From assembly GCF_015277875.1 (NCBI RefSeq), contig NZ_CP063814.1:2232001-2296000 (forward strand): a stretch of 64,000 nucleotides of DNA, read 5' to 3'. Origin of the DNA: Microbacterium luteum (GTDB lineage: Bacteria; Actinomycetota; Actinomycetes; Actinomycetales; Microbacteriaceae). Below, one piece after another: positions 1 to 8,235 of this stretch (its first letter is position 1; every line of letters begins with the position of its first letter). The notes under the pieces are model-generated. The model was not told the origin of the DNA and did no database searches. It saw nothing but the letters and a program-made list of their open reading frames with translations. The translations under genes were made by a program, and so were the position numbers.

Positions 1-928
1 GGCGCTGGTAGTCGCCGTAGTGTTCGCGCATGCCCGCGTACCGGTCGATGACCTGCTGCGGCGACCCGACGGTCAGCGGCGTCATCTGGCTGAAGTCCTC
101 GAGCGAGGGACCGTGCCCGTAGACGGGGGCGTTGTCGAAGTACGGGCGGAACTCGCGCACGGCATCCTGGGAGTTGCTGCGCATGAACACCTGGCCGCCG
201 AGCCCGACGATGGCCTGCTCGGGGCTCCCATGGCCGTAGTGGGCGTACCGCTGGCGGTAGAGCGCGATGAGCCGCTGATAGTGCTCCTTCGGCCAGAAGA
301 TGTTGTTGGCGAAGAACCCGTCACCGTAGTAGGCGGCCTGTTCGGCGATCTCCGGCGTGCGGATCGACCCGTGCCACACGAACGGCGCGACGCCGTCCAG
401 CGGTCGGGGGGTGGAGGTGAAGCCCTGCAGCGGCGTGCGGAACTGACCTTCCCAGTCCACGACGTCTTCGCGCCAGAGCTTGTGCAGCAGCGCGTAGTTC
501 TCGATCGCGAGCGGAAGTCCCTGGCGGATGTCCTTGCCGAACCATGGATAGACCGGCCCGGTGTTCCCGCGGCCGAGCATCACGTCGGCGCGGCCGCCCG
601 AGACATGCTGCAGCATGGCGAAGTCCTCGGCGATCTTGACCGGGTCGTTCGTCGTGATGAGGGTCGTCGCGGTCGAGAGCACGAGGCGCTCGGTCTGCGC
701 CGCGATGTAGGCGAGGGCCGTCGTCGGCGACGACGACCAGAACGGCGGGTTGTGATGCTCGCCCAGCGCGAAGACGTCGAGCCCGACGTCTTCGGCGTGA
801 CGGGCGATCGTCAGTGTCGCGCGGATCCGCTCCGCCTCGCTGGGGGTCCGACCGGTCGTCGGGTCCTCGGTGATGTCGCTCACCGTGAAGATGCCGAACT
901 GCATTCCAGGCCACGTGGTGTCGTCCAC
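1..928 (-). CDS. LLM-class flavin-dependent oxidoreductase (3' end cut by window edge)
   Basis: The protein resembles the luciferase-like (alkanal monooxygenase type) flavin oxidoreductases, which use reduced FMN or F420; the substrate cannot be told from sequence. Visible family marks include an N-terminal FGIFTVSD strand, the EHHNPPF segment that normally lines the flavin pocket, TNDPVKIAEDFAMLQHVSGGR, and a later GSPQQVIDRY typical of the C-terminal barrel. The reading frame is open to base 1, so the C-terminus lies outside the window. Two starts are possible: GTG at 928 with GGAGAG just upstream, or ATG at 904 with no ribosome site; 928 is preferred. It is divergent from the acyltransferase gene that follows. 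Confidence 0.85.
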   Translation of the reverse strand, partial: MDDTTWPGMQFGIFTVSDITEDPTTGRTPSEAERIRATLTIARHAEDVGLDVFALGEHHNPPFWSSSPTTALAYIAAQTERLVLSTATTLITTNDPVKIAEDFAMLQHVSGGRADVMLGRGNTGPVYPWFGKDIRQGLPLAIENYALLHKLWREDVVDWEGQFRTPLQGFTSTPRPLDGVAPFVWHGSIRTPEIAEQAAYYGDGFFANNIFWPKEHYQRLIALYRQRYAHYGHGSPEQAIVGLGGQVFMRSNSQDAVREFRPYFDNAPVYGHGPSLEDFSQMTPLTVGSPQQVIDRYAGMREHYGDYQR

Positions 929-1039
929 GATCTCTCCGATCCTCCGGATGCGGGTGGCATCCGATTTATGCAAGTGAATGTACCTTGTGGAACGCCGTAC
1001 GCTCCAGGGTATTCCCGGCGATAGGGTGTCCTTCTCGAC

Positions 1040-2173
1040 ATGAGCGCTGCCACCACTCCCCCGCCACCCGCGACCGGATCCGTCCGAACGTCCTCGGGCA
1101 AACGCCGCGTCCCCTTCTGGGACAACGCGCGGTTCGCATGCATCGTGCTGGTCGTGCTCGGCCACGCGATCCAGCGCCTCACCTACGACTCCGACATCGC
1201 GCTGGGCCTGTATCTGCTCGTCTACGCCTTCCACATGCCGGCGTTCGCGCTCATCTCGGGATACTTCTCGAAGTCCGACCCTCCCGGCAGGCGCCAGATG
1301 GTGCGTGTCCTCACCGACATCGTGCTGCCGTATCTCGTCTTCGAGGGCCTGTGGACGATCACCAAGCTGCTCGTCGAAGGGCAGGCGAACCCCAACATCA
1401 CGCAGCCGTCGTGGACGCTCTGGTTCCTCCTGGCACTCGCGATCTTCCGGCTCGTGCTTCCCTACCTCGCCCTCCTGCGCTGGCCGCTGCTGTGGACGAT
1501 GGTCATCAGCATCGGCGTGGGATATGTGCCGAACATCGACTCGACCTTCTCGCTGTCACGCACTCTCGGCCTGCTCCCCTTCTTCACCCTCGGATGGTGG
1601 GTGCACGAACGGGGTCTGGTCGAGCGCTTCGCACTGCTGCGCGTGCGGTGGTGGGTCACCGCCGCTTCGGTGGCCGCCTTCGCCGTCGCGGGATGGGCGG
1701 CCTGGTACTTCTTGGACATCTGGCAGGCGATGGAGCTGCGCCAGTGGCTGTTCTACGACGACGATTACGCCTCCATCGGCGAAACCGGGTGGTGGGCGGG
1801 CGGCGTGCGCCTCCTGCTGATGGTCGTCGCGCTCATCCTCAGCCTCGCCTTCTTCGCGCTCATCCCGCGCGACGGCCACTGGTGGACGCACTTCGGCCAG
1901 TACACGATGTACGTGTACCTCCTGCACTCCTTCGTGCTCTACCCGTTCCGGGAATCGGGCGTCCTGCGAGGCCTCGACCCGACATGGCTGTGGCTCCCCA
2001 TCGTCATCGTCGCATCGGTGCTCATCTCCCTGGGCTTGGCGACCTCTCCCGTACGAAAGGTGTTCCGCCCCCTCGTCGAGCCGCGCCCGTCGTGGCTGTT
2101 CACGGATGCGACCCTCGCCGACGTGGGCCGTCGCGATGACCCGACCGGGTCACGCCGTGCTCGCAGCGGCTGA
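1040..2173 (+). CDS. Acyltransferase-3 family membrane protein
   Basis: This is a 377-residue integral membrane protein with about ten hydrophobic segments, of the acyltransferase-3 (OafA/YrhL, fucose-4-O-acetylase-like) family, which transfers acyl groups to cell-surface glycans or lipids. The N-terminal FWDNARFACIVLVVLGHAIQ segment is the family hallmark, with the conserved His in TM1 (LGHAI) and YAFHMPAFALISGYF in TM2. The acceptor is unknown and no glycan genes lie next to it. A TAGGGT hexamer lies 12 bases before the ATG. The gene is convergent with rpsO, and a perfect 10-bp stem hairpin separates them. Confidence 0.85.
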   Translation: MSAATTPPPPATGSVRTSSGKRRVPFWDNARFACIVLVVLGHAIQRLTYDSDIALGLYLLVYAFHMPAFALISGYFSKSDPPGRRQMVRVLTDIVLPYLVFEGLWTITKLLVEGQANPNITQPSWTLWFLLALAIFRLVLPYLALLRWPLLWTMVISIGVGYVPNIDSTFSLSRTLGLLPFFTLGWWVHERGLVERFALLRVRWWVTAASVAAFAVAGWAAWYFLDIWQAMELRQWLFYDDDYASIGETGWWAGGVRLLLMVVALILSLAFFALIPRDGHWWTHFGQYTMYVYLLHSFVLYPFRESGVLRGLDPTWLWLPIVIVASVLISLGLATSPVRKVFRPLVEPRPSWLFTDATLADVGRRDDPTGSRRARSG

Positions 2174-2190
2174 CCGGGCGGAGCGCACGA

Positions 2191-2223
2191 CGAAGGGCCG
2201 CCCACACCGTGGACGGCCCTTCG
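2191..2223. terminator. Hairpin between convergent acyltransferase and rpsO genes
   Basis: A perfect 10-bp stem (CGAAGGGCCG at 2191-2200 with its complement at 2214-2223) and a 13-base loop lie between two convergent genes. There is no clear T tract on either side, so it is probably a weak bidirectional terminator or an mRNA 3'-end stabiliser. Confidence 0.55.
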
Positions 2224-2248
2224 AGAAGACGATTGAACGCGGTGGCTC

Positions 2249-2518
2249 TTATCGGCGAAGCCCCAGACGACCGATCAGCGCGCGGTAGCGCTCGATGTCG
2301 ACGTCCTGGAGGTAGCCGAGCAGGCGACGGCGCTGACCCACGAGCAGGAACAGACCACGACGCGAGTGGTGGTCGTGCTTGTGTCCCTTGAGGTGCTCGG
2401 TCAGGTCGGTGATGCGCCGCGTCATGAGCGCCACCTGCACCTCGGGGGATCCGGTGTCACCGGGGTGCGTCGCGTACTCTTCGATGATCGCCTTCTTGAC
2501 GTCTGCTTCCAGTGCCAT
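2249..2518 (-). CDS. rpsO: 30S ribosomal protein S15
   Basis: This is the 89-residue S15, which binds 16S rRNA in the central domain of the 30S subunit early in assembly. The protein has the usual full length and family segments: [13 protein letters not shown] near residue 20, [18 protein letters not shown] in the middle and the LLGYLQ..D..RY..LI..LGLRR C-terminus. It starts at ATG with AGAGGGGATCACTTT upstream. In many bacteria rpsO sits near infB-truB-pnp, but here it stands alone about 18 kb from truB, with its own upstream promoter-like sequence. Confidence 0.97.
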   Translation of the reverse strand: MALEADVKKAIIEEYATHPGDTGSPEVQVALMTRRITDLTEHLKGHKHDHHSRRGLFLLVGQRRRLLGYLQDVDIERYRALIGRLGLRR

Positions 2519-2608
2519 AAAGTGATCCCCTCTCTGCTTGTTGCGCGGTGCCCGACGCCTGTTGCGTGAGCTCTCTTTATCCGCGGCCGATCCAACGGCA
2601 ACCGCAAC

Positions 2609-2638
2609 AGTCTACCAGCGTTGTGCCGCCGCCGTCGA
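2609..2638 (-). promoter_or_regulatory. Possible rpsO promoter
   Basis: Reading leftward, TCGACG (2638-2633), an 18-base spacer and TAGACT (2614-2609) form a plausible housekeeping promoter about 90 bases upstream of rpsO. This leaves a leader long enough for S15 autoregulation, although no specific regulatory fold could be identified. Confidence 0.4.
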
Positions 2639-2643
2639 CGCGA

Positions 2644-2680
2644 CGACGGGGCGGAGGAGATGCGCTCCCCCGCCCCGTCG
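2644..2680 (-). terminator. Hairpin after the YceI gene
   Basis: A perfect 11-bp stem (CGACGGGGCGG at 2644-2654 with its complement at 2670-2680), with a further GGAG/CTCC pairing inside the loop, begins 19 bases after the yceI-like stop codon. No T tract follows, so termination strength is uncertain. Confidence 0.5.
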
Positions 2681-2698
2681 CCATGCCGTGAGAGCGGC

Positions 2699-3262
2699 TC
2701 AGTCCTGCTGCAGCGAACCCTGCAGATCGAGGGTGATCGTCACGTCCTTGCCGACGAGGACCCCGCCGGTCTCGAGGGCGGCATTCCACGTGAGGCCGAA
2801 CTCTTCGCGGTCGATGACCGTCTTGGCGGTCGCGCCGGCCTTGTAGTTGCCCCACGGGTCGGTTCCGAAGCCGCCGAACTCGACCTCGAAGGTCACCGGC
2901 TTGGTGACGCCGCGCACGGTGAGGTCACCGTCGACGAGGAAGTCACCGCCGTCGTAGCGCACACCCGTGGAGGCGAAGTCGATCGTCGGGTAGGTCTCGA
3001 CGTCGAAGAAGTCTCCCGAGCGCAGGTGCGTGTCGCGTCCCTCGTCGCCGGTGTTGATCGAGGCGACGTCGACGGTCGCGGTCAGGGACGCCGCCAGCGG
3101 GTTCTCCGGCGCGGTGATCGTCGCGCTCTTCACGCCGAAGGTGCCGCGCACCTTCGAGATCATCATGTGGCGGACCGAGAAGGTCACCTCGCTGTGGGAC
3201 GGGTCGAGGACCCAGGTCCCCGCCTTGTAGCCGGGAACCTCGATCGTGGTCGTTTCGGTCAT
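2699..3262 (-). CDS. YceI family lipid-binding protein
   Basis: This is a YceI-family lipocalin-like beta-barrel protein of about 187 residues; members bind isoprenoid or other hydrophobic ligands. Diagnostic segments are the opening GTWVLDPSHSEVTFSVRHMMISKVRG, the central DFFDVETYPTIDFAST and the DGDLTVRGVTKPVTFEVEF strand. There is no signal peptide, unlike the periplasmic E. coli member, so this version is probably cytoplasmic. ATG codons occur at 3268 and 3262; AAGG abuts the first but is spaced six bases from the second, so 3262 is preferred. The gene is probably monocistronic, since a strong terminator lies upstream. Confidence 0.9.
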   Translation of the reverse strand: MTETTTIEVPGYKAGTWVLDPSHSEVTFSVRHMMISKVRGTFGVKSATITAPENPLAASLTATVDVASINTGDEGRDTHLRSGDFFDVETYPTIDFASTGVRYDGGDFLVDGDLTVRGVTKPVTFEVEFGGFGTDPWGNYKAGATAKTVIDREEFGLTWNAALETGGVLVGKDVTITLDLQGSLQQD

Positions 3263-3348
3263 CGTCATCCTTCGTGTCGTTGTCCAGCCGCCGCCGCGAC
3301 GGCTCAGGGGGACTCAACGCCGCTTCGCGCCATCTATTCCCGTGAATG

Positions 3349-3383
3349 AAAAAAGAAGCGGATGCAACCGCATCCGCTTCTTT
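3349..3383 (-). terminator. Strong intrinsic terminator of the FKBP gene
   Basis: A 14-bp perfect stem including GAAGCGGATGC (3355-3365) and its complement (3370-3380), with a 4-base loop, is followed on the minus strand by six T residues (complement of the A run at 3349-3354). It lies 11 bases after the FKBP stop codon. A TTT on the other side gives weak bidirectional character. Confidence 0.9.
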
Positions 3384-3393
3384 CTCAGGTCTG

Positions 3394-3762
3394 TCAGCCG
3401 ACCTGCATGAGGTCGATCACGAAGATGAGGGTCTTGCCGCCGAGGAAGTGGCCGCCGGCGGGGCCGTAGGCGAGGTGCGGCGGAATGACGAGCTCGCGAC
3501 GCCCGCCGGCCTTCATGCCCGGAATGCCATCCTGCCAGCCCTGGATGAGACCGCGCAGCGGGAACTGGATCGTCTCACCGCGGTTCCAGGACGAGTCGAA
3601 CTCCGCCCCGCTGTCGTACTCGACGCCGACGTAGTGAACGGTGACGGTGTCACCAGGCTTGGCCTCGGCGCCGTCTCCGACGACGATGTCGCGGACGACG
3701 AGCTCCGCAGGAGCCGGCCCCTGGGGAGCGTCGATCTCGGGCTTGGTGAGGTCTGCAGTCAT
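3394..3762 (-). CDS. FKBP-type peptidyl-prolyl cis-trans isomerase (cytoplasmic)
   Basis: This is a single-domain FKBP of 122 residues that catalyses prolyl isomerisation in the cytoplasm. The family signature runs from GDTVTVHYVGVEYDSGAEFDSSW through the Phe/Trp-lined pocket (LIQGWQDGIPGMKAGGRRELVIPPHLAYG) to LIFVIDLMQVG. The length matches the minimal FKBP12-like domain, with a short N-terminal extension and no signal peptide. The longer reading to 3831 was rejected because it adds a non-homologous, Arg-rich start. A second, secreted FKBP lies at 43767-44699. Confidence 0.92.
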   Translation of the reverse strand: MTADLTKPEIDAPQGPAPAELVVRDIVVGDGAEAKPGDTVTVHYVGVEYDSGAEFDSSWNRGETIQFPLRGLIQGWQDGIPGMKAGGRRELVIPPHLAYGPAGGHFLGGKTLIFVIDLMQVG

Positions 3763-3913
3763 GTGTCCATCCAAACACGTCGCGCGCGGCGCCGGGTGCC
3801 GGAACGACGGCTCTTGACACCCCGAAAGCACAAGGGCATCCTGAGATCAGACCAACTCAGCGCTCGGGAGACACGCAGGCATCGCCGCGGCACCGGGCGC
3901 TGAGTCTTTCGCG

Positions 3914-5146
3914 TCAGGGCGCGAACATCGCCGCTCGCGCGGCCGTGGTGCGATGCAGCAGCACCTGCTCATCCTGTGCGGCGTGGGGGTCGCGGCCGCT
4001 GATGGCACGCTGGCGCGCGGCGGCGAGCGCCGTCGCGTCGCGAATGAACCCCTTCATCATCTCGGTGCGATCGCCCCGCAGGGTGCCGGCCCACTGGAGG
4101 GCCGCCTTGCGTCCGCGTCCGGTTGCGACCATGTCGACCTCCTGCTCGGTGAACCACCCTGCCGCCGCGTAGTCGGCCAACCGGGTGCGGGTCAGCCGCG
4201 CCTCCTCGCGCCGCAGCGCCACCAGACCGAGGATGAACACGATGAACAGCGGGACCTGAAGGGTCAGATAGAGAGCGAAGAAGTCGCCGAACACGGCAGA
4301 GCCGTTCCAGAACGCGTGCAGCAGCACGGCTCCGCCGAGCCCGAGCAGCCACGGGCCGAAGGCCGCTCCCGCGCGGGCACCCCGGCGCGCGGCCAGGCCC
4401 AGCGCGAAGCCGGTGACACTCGTGAACATCACGTGCGCGAACGGTGACAGGATGCCTCGCACGAAGAACGTCGCGGTGGTGTCGGCGGCTCCGCCCTCGA
4501 TGAAGCTCACGGCGAAGTACTGGATGTTCTCGGTGAAGGCGAATCCCGCGCCGACCAGCGCGCCGTACACGATGCCGTCGACGGGACCGTCGAAGGCCCG
4601 CCGCGCGCTCAGGAAGATCACGTACACCCCGAGCCCCTTGGCAACCTCCTCGACGATCGGCGCCTGGACCACGGGGGCGACGACGTCGGCGACGAAGGAC
4701 GAGTCCGGCCCGAAGGCGAAGAGCAGAGCGAGATCGAACCCGAGCGTGATGCCGATCGCGACGAAGGCGCCCCACGCGATCGCGGCGGCGACCAGACCCT
4801 TCGGCTCGGGCTCCCAGCGATCGATGATCCGCACCGCGAAGAAGACGACGGCGAGAGGGACGAACGCCAGGATCATGCCGATGACCGAGGCGACGGGGCC
4901 GAGGGCGTTGAGGAAATAGCCCACGACGGCGACCGCCACCAGCACGACCACGCCGAGCACCCACAACGGCGCCGAGCGACCGGAGCGCGGCGACACGGCA
5001 CGCCCCTGCGGCATCGGAGCGGCGGGGGCGTCGGCGCGCGGGATCGGCGCGCCCGATGCCACGTCGGGCTGCTCGAACGGCGAGTGGAAGGGAGGGGGCG
5101 TCAGCGACGGGCGCGACGGATCGGACGACGGCGCGGAATGCGTCAT
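3914..5146 (-). CDS. PrsW family intramembrane metalloprotease
   Basis: This 410-residue membrane protein belongs to the PrsW (M82) family; the Bacillus member cleaves an anti-sigma factor. About 60 N-terminal residues are Pro/Ala/Ser-rich and cytosolic, followed by about eight membrane spans. The presumed active-site elements are visible: EEVAKG (adjacent glutamates), FAFTENIQYF, AHVMFTS and HAFWNGSA with histidines within helices. A hydrophilic C-terminal tail of about 100 residues follows. Start choice: TAGGCT lies exactly 6 bases before the ATG at 5146, predicting a leaderless mRNA, whereas the GTG at 5152 would lie inside the promoter spacer. No anti-sigma factor gene is adjacent, so the target is unknown. 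Confidence 0.88.
   Translation of the reverse strand: MTHSAPSSDPSRPSLTPPPFHSPFEQPDVASGAPIPRADAPAAPMPQGRAVSPRSGRSAPLWVLGVVVLVAVAVVGYFLNALGPVASVIGMILAFVPLAVVFFAVRIIDRWEPEPKGLVAAAIAWGAFVAIGITLGFDLALLFAFGPDSSFVADVVAPVVQAPIVEEVAKGLGVYVIFLSARRAFDGPVDGIVYGALVGAGFAFTENIQYFAVSFIEGGAADTTATFFVRGILSPFAHVMFTSVTGFALGLAARRGARAGAAFGPWLLGLGGAVLLHAFWNGSAVFGDFFALYLTLQVPLFIVFILGLVALRREEARLTRTRLADYAAAGWFTEQEVDMVATGRGRKAALQWAGTLRGDRTEMMKGFIRDATALAAARQRAISGRDPHAAQDEQVLLHRTTAARAAMFAP
5053..5058 (-). other. Codon context check in PrsW N-terminus (no separate element)
   Basis: This short stretch is part of the Pro/Ala-rich PrsW N-terminus. It holds no separate regulatory element and is listed only to say that the long rightward reading over this region is a shadow; the true rightward gene starts at 5200. 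Confidence 0.3.
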
Positions 5147-5152
5147 GGACAC

Positions 5153-5158
5153 AGCCTA
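5153..5158 (-). promoter_or_regulatory. -10 box of the PrsW gene (leaderless)
   Basis: TAGGCT on the minus strand ends 6 bases before the ATG at 5146, so transcription should begin at or next to the A of the start codon. Confidence 0.55.
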
Positions 5159-5186
5159 CGGGCGACCGTGACCGCACCCTCGGCGA

Positions 5187-5192
5187 TAGCCT
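5187..5192 (+). promoter_or_regulatory. -10 box of the FAH-family gene (leaderless)
   Basis: TAGCCT ends 7 bases before the ATG at 5200. No Shine-Dalgarno sequence is present between them. It is back to back with the PrsW promoter. Confidence 0.5.
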
Positions 5193-5199
5193 TGAGATC

Positions 5200-6069
5200 A
5201 TGCGCTTCGCCCACGTCGTCCGTCCCGGGTCATCGGAGCCCCGCCTGGTCGTCGCCGACGCCGACGCCGTGATCGAGGTGGCGGAGCTGTTCGAGGGCGC
5301 GCCGCGCACCCTCGAGGAGCTCATCGCCGGCGGCGACGAGCTCCTGGGGCGCATCCGCACCGCCACGGCCTCGCCGAGCGGAACGCGGCACCCGATCGCG
5401 GGCCTCTCCTTCGCGCCCGCTGTGCTGACGCCGCCGGTGATCCTCGCGATCGGCCTCAACTACGCCGCCCACTCGAGCGAACTGGGGCTGAAGACCGATT
5501 CGACGCCGACGGTGTTCGTGCTCTGGCCGAACTCGCTGGCCGGTCATGAGGGCACCACCAGCTGGCCACGGGCACTCAGCGAGTCCGTGGACTACGAAGC
5601 CGAGCTCGGTGTCATCATCGGCACCCCCGCGAAGGATGTCTCACCCGAAGACGCCCTCTCGCACGTCTGGGGCTACACCGTCGTCAACGACATCACCGCG
5701 CGCGACATCCAGTACTCCGAGGCCCAGTGGTCGCGGTGCAAGTCGTTCGACGGCTTCACGCCGGTCGGTCCGTTCGCCGTCACCGCCGACGAAGTGCCCG
5801 ATCCGCAGAACCTGCACATCTGGACCCGGCTCGACGGTCACCTCCTGCAGGACGGCTCGACGGGGCAGATGGTGCGCCCCGTCGCGACGCTCGTCTCGCA
5901 CCTGTCCCGCGCCGCCACCCTCCTGCCCGGCACGCTCATCTCGACCGGAAGCCCGGGAGGCGCCGGCTATTCACGCGACCCGCAGGTCTTCCTGCGCGAT
6001 CGCTCCACCGTCACCGTCGGGATCGACGGGATCGGCGAGCTGACGACCCACTGCCGCATCCTCGACTGA
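5200..6069 (+). CDS. Fumarylacetoacetate hydrolase family protein
   Basis: This 289-residue protein belongs to the FAH superfamily, divalent-metal enzymes that hydrolyse or decarboxylate beta-diketo acids in aromatic or sugar-acid breakdown. The C-terminal catalytic fold spans about residues 75-285. Conserved elements include the oxyanion-type LNYAAHSSE segment, the metal ligands in SVDYEAELGVIIG (Glu pair) and the following YTVVNDITARDIQ Asp, KSFDGFTPVGP, and ISTGSPGGAGYSR. The substrate (acylpyruvate, oxaloacetate or a catechol meta-cleavage product) cannot be assigned and no catabolic genes adjoin. The start at 5200 is supported by homology and by the upstream -10 box; earlier frame extensions run into the PrsW gene. 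Confidence 0.9.
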   Translation: MRFAHVVRPGSSEPRLVVADADAVIEVAELFEGAPRTLEELIAGGDELLGRIRTATASPSGTRHPIAGLSFAPAVLTPPVILAIGLNYAAHSSELGLKTDSTPTVFVLWPNSLAGHEGTTSWPRALSESVDYEAELGVIIGTPAKDVSPEDALSHVWGYTVVNDITARDIQYSEAQWSRCKSFDGFTPVGPFAVTADEVPDPQNLHIWTRLDGHLLQDGSTGQMVRPVATLVSHLSRAATLLPGTLISTGSPGGAGYSRDPQVFLRDRSTVTVGIDGIGELTTHCRILD

Positions 6070-6076
6070 CGATGGG

Positions 6077-6526
6077 TCAGCCGCACGTGATGACGGTGCC
6101 GTCCGTGAGCTCCCACACGCCAGGGCCGAGCTCTCCGCAGGCGGCGAGGAGCGGGCCGAGGGCGGCGATCAGCACGACGGCGATGATGATCCCGATCACC
6201 ATCAGAACGGAGCTGATGATGATGGCGGCGACGGCGAAGCCGTTCTTCGCACCGGCCTTGCGGCTCTGCACGAGCGCGACGATGCCGAGGATGAGGGCGA
6301 CGAGCTGCACGAAGAACGAGAGCACCAGCGCGACGATGCCGAGGGTCTTCCCGGGCGTCGGGGCGGAGGACGGGGCGGGCGCGTCGTGCGCCCCGTCCTC
6401 CGCCGGAGGCGCCGGAGGATAACCGCCGGGCTGGGCAGGCGGAGGATACGCACTCGACGGCTCACGCGGCGTCGCGGCGTCGTCGCCACGGGATGACGGG
6501 GGTACGGGGTTCTGCGGATCGGACAC
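6077..6526 (-). CDS. DUF4190-like small membrane protein
   Basis: This 149-residue protein has a Pro/Gly/Tyr-rich hydrophilic N-terminus of about 58 residues and two long hydrophobic helices (about 60-85 and 95-128) separated by a short basic loop (QSRKAGAKNG). This is the usual plan of DUF4190-type actinobacterial membrane proteins. The C-terminus carries two cysteines (ACG, TCG) outside the last helix. Function is unknown. It starts at GTG with GGGAGGA six bases upstream, and its stop lies 7 bases from that of the convergent FAH-family gene. Confidence 0.75.
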   Translation of the reverse strand: MSDPQNPVPPSSRGDDAATPREPSSAYPPPAQPGGYPPAPPAEDGAHDAPAPSSAPTPGKTLGIVALVLSFFVQLVALILGIVALVQSRKAGAKNGFAVAAIIISSVLMVIGIIIAVVLIAALGPLLAACGELGPGVWELTDGTVITCG

Positions 6527-6574
6527 GGTCTTCCTCCCTCGCGGCCGCGCGGTGCGGCGTCGTTCCTCGGAACG

Positions 6575-8116
6575 CTATCGGTCCCGTGTGACCGGCGGCA
6601 ACGGATCAGCCGCGACACTCCCCTCGGCGCTGACGTCGCGGCCGCGCGAATCCGCCGGGGAGACGAGGTTCTCGGCCGGCTGCGCGATCGGGATCGCCGA
6701 CGTCACCGCCTCGAGGCCCGACAGACGCGCCGGCGAGAGCTGCTTGGCCACCTCCTCGCGGGTCATGAGCTCCGCTTCGACCACCAGATCGGCGATGTTG
6801 CGCCCCGTCAGCAGAGCCGTCTTCGCCAGCGCCGCCGACGCCGCATAGCCGATGAACGGTGTGAGGGCCGTCACCACCCCGACCGAGGCGCCCACCATCG
6901 CACCGAGACGGTCGGTGTTCGCCGTGATGCCGTCGATGCAGTTGACCCTCAGGGTGTGCATGCCGCGTCGCATCCAGGTGATCGACTGGAAGATCGAGTG
7001 CGCGATGATCGGCTCGAAGGCGTTCAGCTGCAGCTGGCCGCCCTCCACCGCCATCGTGACCGTGGTGTCCGCGCCGGCGACGGCGAAGGCGATCTGGTTC
7101 ACGACCTCCGGGATCACGGGGTTCACCTTGCCCGGCATGATGCTCGAGCCGGCCTGTCGCGGAGGCAGGTTGATCTCTCCCAGGCCGGCCTGCGGACCCG
7201 ACGACAGCAGACGCAGGTCGTTGCAGATCTTCGACAGCTTGATCGCGTTGCGTTTGAGCGACGCCGAGAAGGACATGAACGAGCCGGTGTCGCTGGTCGA
7301 TTCGACGAGGTCGGTGGCGAGCTCGAGATCCAGTCCGGTGATCGCGCGCAGATGGCGCAGGACGGCCGGGGAATACCCCGGGTGGGTCGTGATCCCGGTG
7401 CCGATCGCCGTGGCCCCCATGTTGATCTCGAACATCAGGTACGCGTTCTCGGTGAGCCGCTTGTGGTCCTCCCCCAGGGTCGTGGCGAACCCGTGGAACT
7501 CCTGCCCGAGGGTCATGGGAACCGCGTCCTGCAGCTGCGTTCGCCCCACCTTGAGGATGTCGTGGAACTCGGCGGCCTTGTCGAGGAACGACCGGCGCAG
7601 CAGGTCGAGTTCTTCCAGCAGGCTCCGCAGGTCCAGACTCAGCCCGATCTTCACCGCCGTCGGGTAGACGTCGTTCGTGGACTGCGACCGGTTGGTGTGG
7701 TCGATCGGCGAGAGGAACGCGTAGTCCCCCTTCTCTCGTCCCGCCATCTCGAGGGCGATGTTGGTGATGACCTCGTTGGCGTTCATGTTCGTCGACGTGC
7801 CCGCGCCGCCCTGCACGACGCCGACCACGAACTGGTCGTGGAAGTCGCCGTCGATGACCCGCTGGGCGGCACGATCGATCAGGTCGGCGCGCTCGGCGTT
7901 CAGCACGCCGATCTCACGGTTCGCCCGCGCTGACGCCTGCTTGACCATCGCGAGCGCGATCACCAGATCCTTGTAGACCGAGATGGGACGCTTCGAGATC
8001 GGGAAGTTCTCCATCGCCCGGGCGGTGTGGATCCCCCAGTAGGCATCGATCGGGATCTCGAGGGATCCCAGCGAATCGGTCTCGATACGGGTGCGCGTCG
8101 TCGCGTCCTGGGCCAT
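6575..8116 (-). CDS. aspA: Aspartate ammonia-lyase
   Basis: Aspartase reversibly deaminates L-aspartate to fumarate and ammonia. The protein belongs to the fumarase/aspartase superfamily; the signature GSSIMPGKVNPV, holding the catalytic Ser loop, lies near residue 325, and TSTNMNANEV and NRSQSTNDVYPT mark the substrate pocket. It has 513 residues against about 470 in typical AspA; the excess is a C-terminal tail of roughly 35 polar residues after LSPARLSGLEA. The ATG follows a GAGGATGACCC ribosome site. Fumarase cannot be fully excluded from sequence, but the pocket motifs favour aspartase. It is probably transcribed alone or after the phosphoesterase gene. Confidence 0.9.
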   Translation of the reverse strand: MAQDATTRTRIETDSLGSLEIPIDAYWGIHTARAMENFPISKRPISVYKDLVIALAMVKQASARANREIGVLNAERADLIDRAAQRVIDGDFHDQFVVGVVQGGAGTSTNMNANEVITNIALEMAGREKGDYAFLSPIDHTNRSQSTNDVYPTAVKIGLSLDLRSLLEELDLLRRSFLDKAAEFHDILKVGRTQLQDAVPMTLGQEFHGFATTLGEDHKRLTENAYLMFEINMGATAIGTGITTHPGYSPAVLRHLRAITGLDLELATDLVESTSDTGSFMSFSASLKRNAIKLSKICNDLRLLSSGPQAGLGEINLPPRQAGSSIMPGKVNPVIPEVVNQIAFAVAGADTTVTMAVEGGQLQLNAFEPIIAHSIFQSITWMRRGMHTLRVNCIDGITANTDRLGAMVGASVGVVTALTPFIGYAASAALAKTALLTGRNIADLVVEAELMTREEVAKQLSPARLSGLEAVTSAIPIAQPAENLVSPADSRGRDVSAEGSVAADPLPPVTRDR

Positions 8117-8235
8117 GGGTCATCCTCGTGGGTCGGCACGGCAAGGTGGAACGATGCCGAGCCTACTCGGCCCCCGTAGCGACCCGGATGGACATCGCGG
8201 CGGGACCGACCATGGCCGCTGTACGCCGCGGACGG

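Noticed and set aside
5053..5058. A start for a longer FAH-family protein near 5056
   Set aside because: The added 48 residues mirror the PrsW gene and lack homology; ATG 5200 with its -10 box is the start. The short entry at this place in the feature list marks no real element.
3969..5459. A 496-residue leftward frame overlapping the PrsW gene
   Set aside because: It is Arg/Ala/Gly-rich shadow sequence; PrsW in the other frame has membrane helices and active-site motifs.
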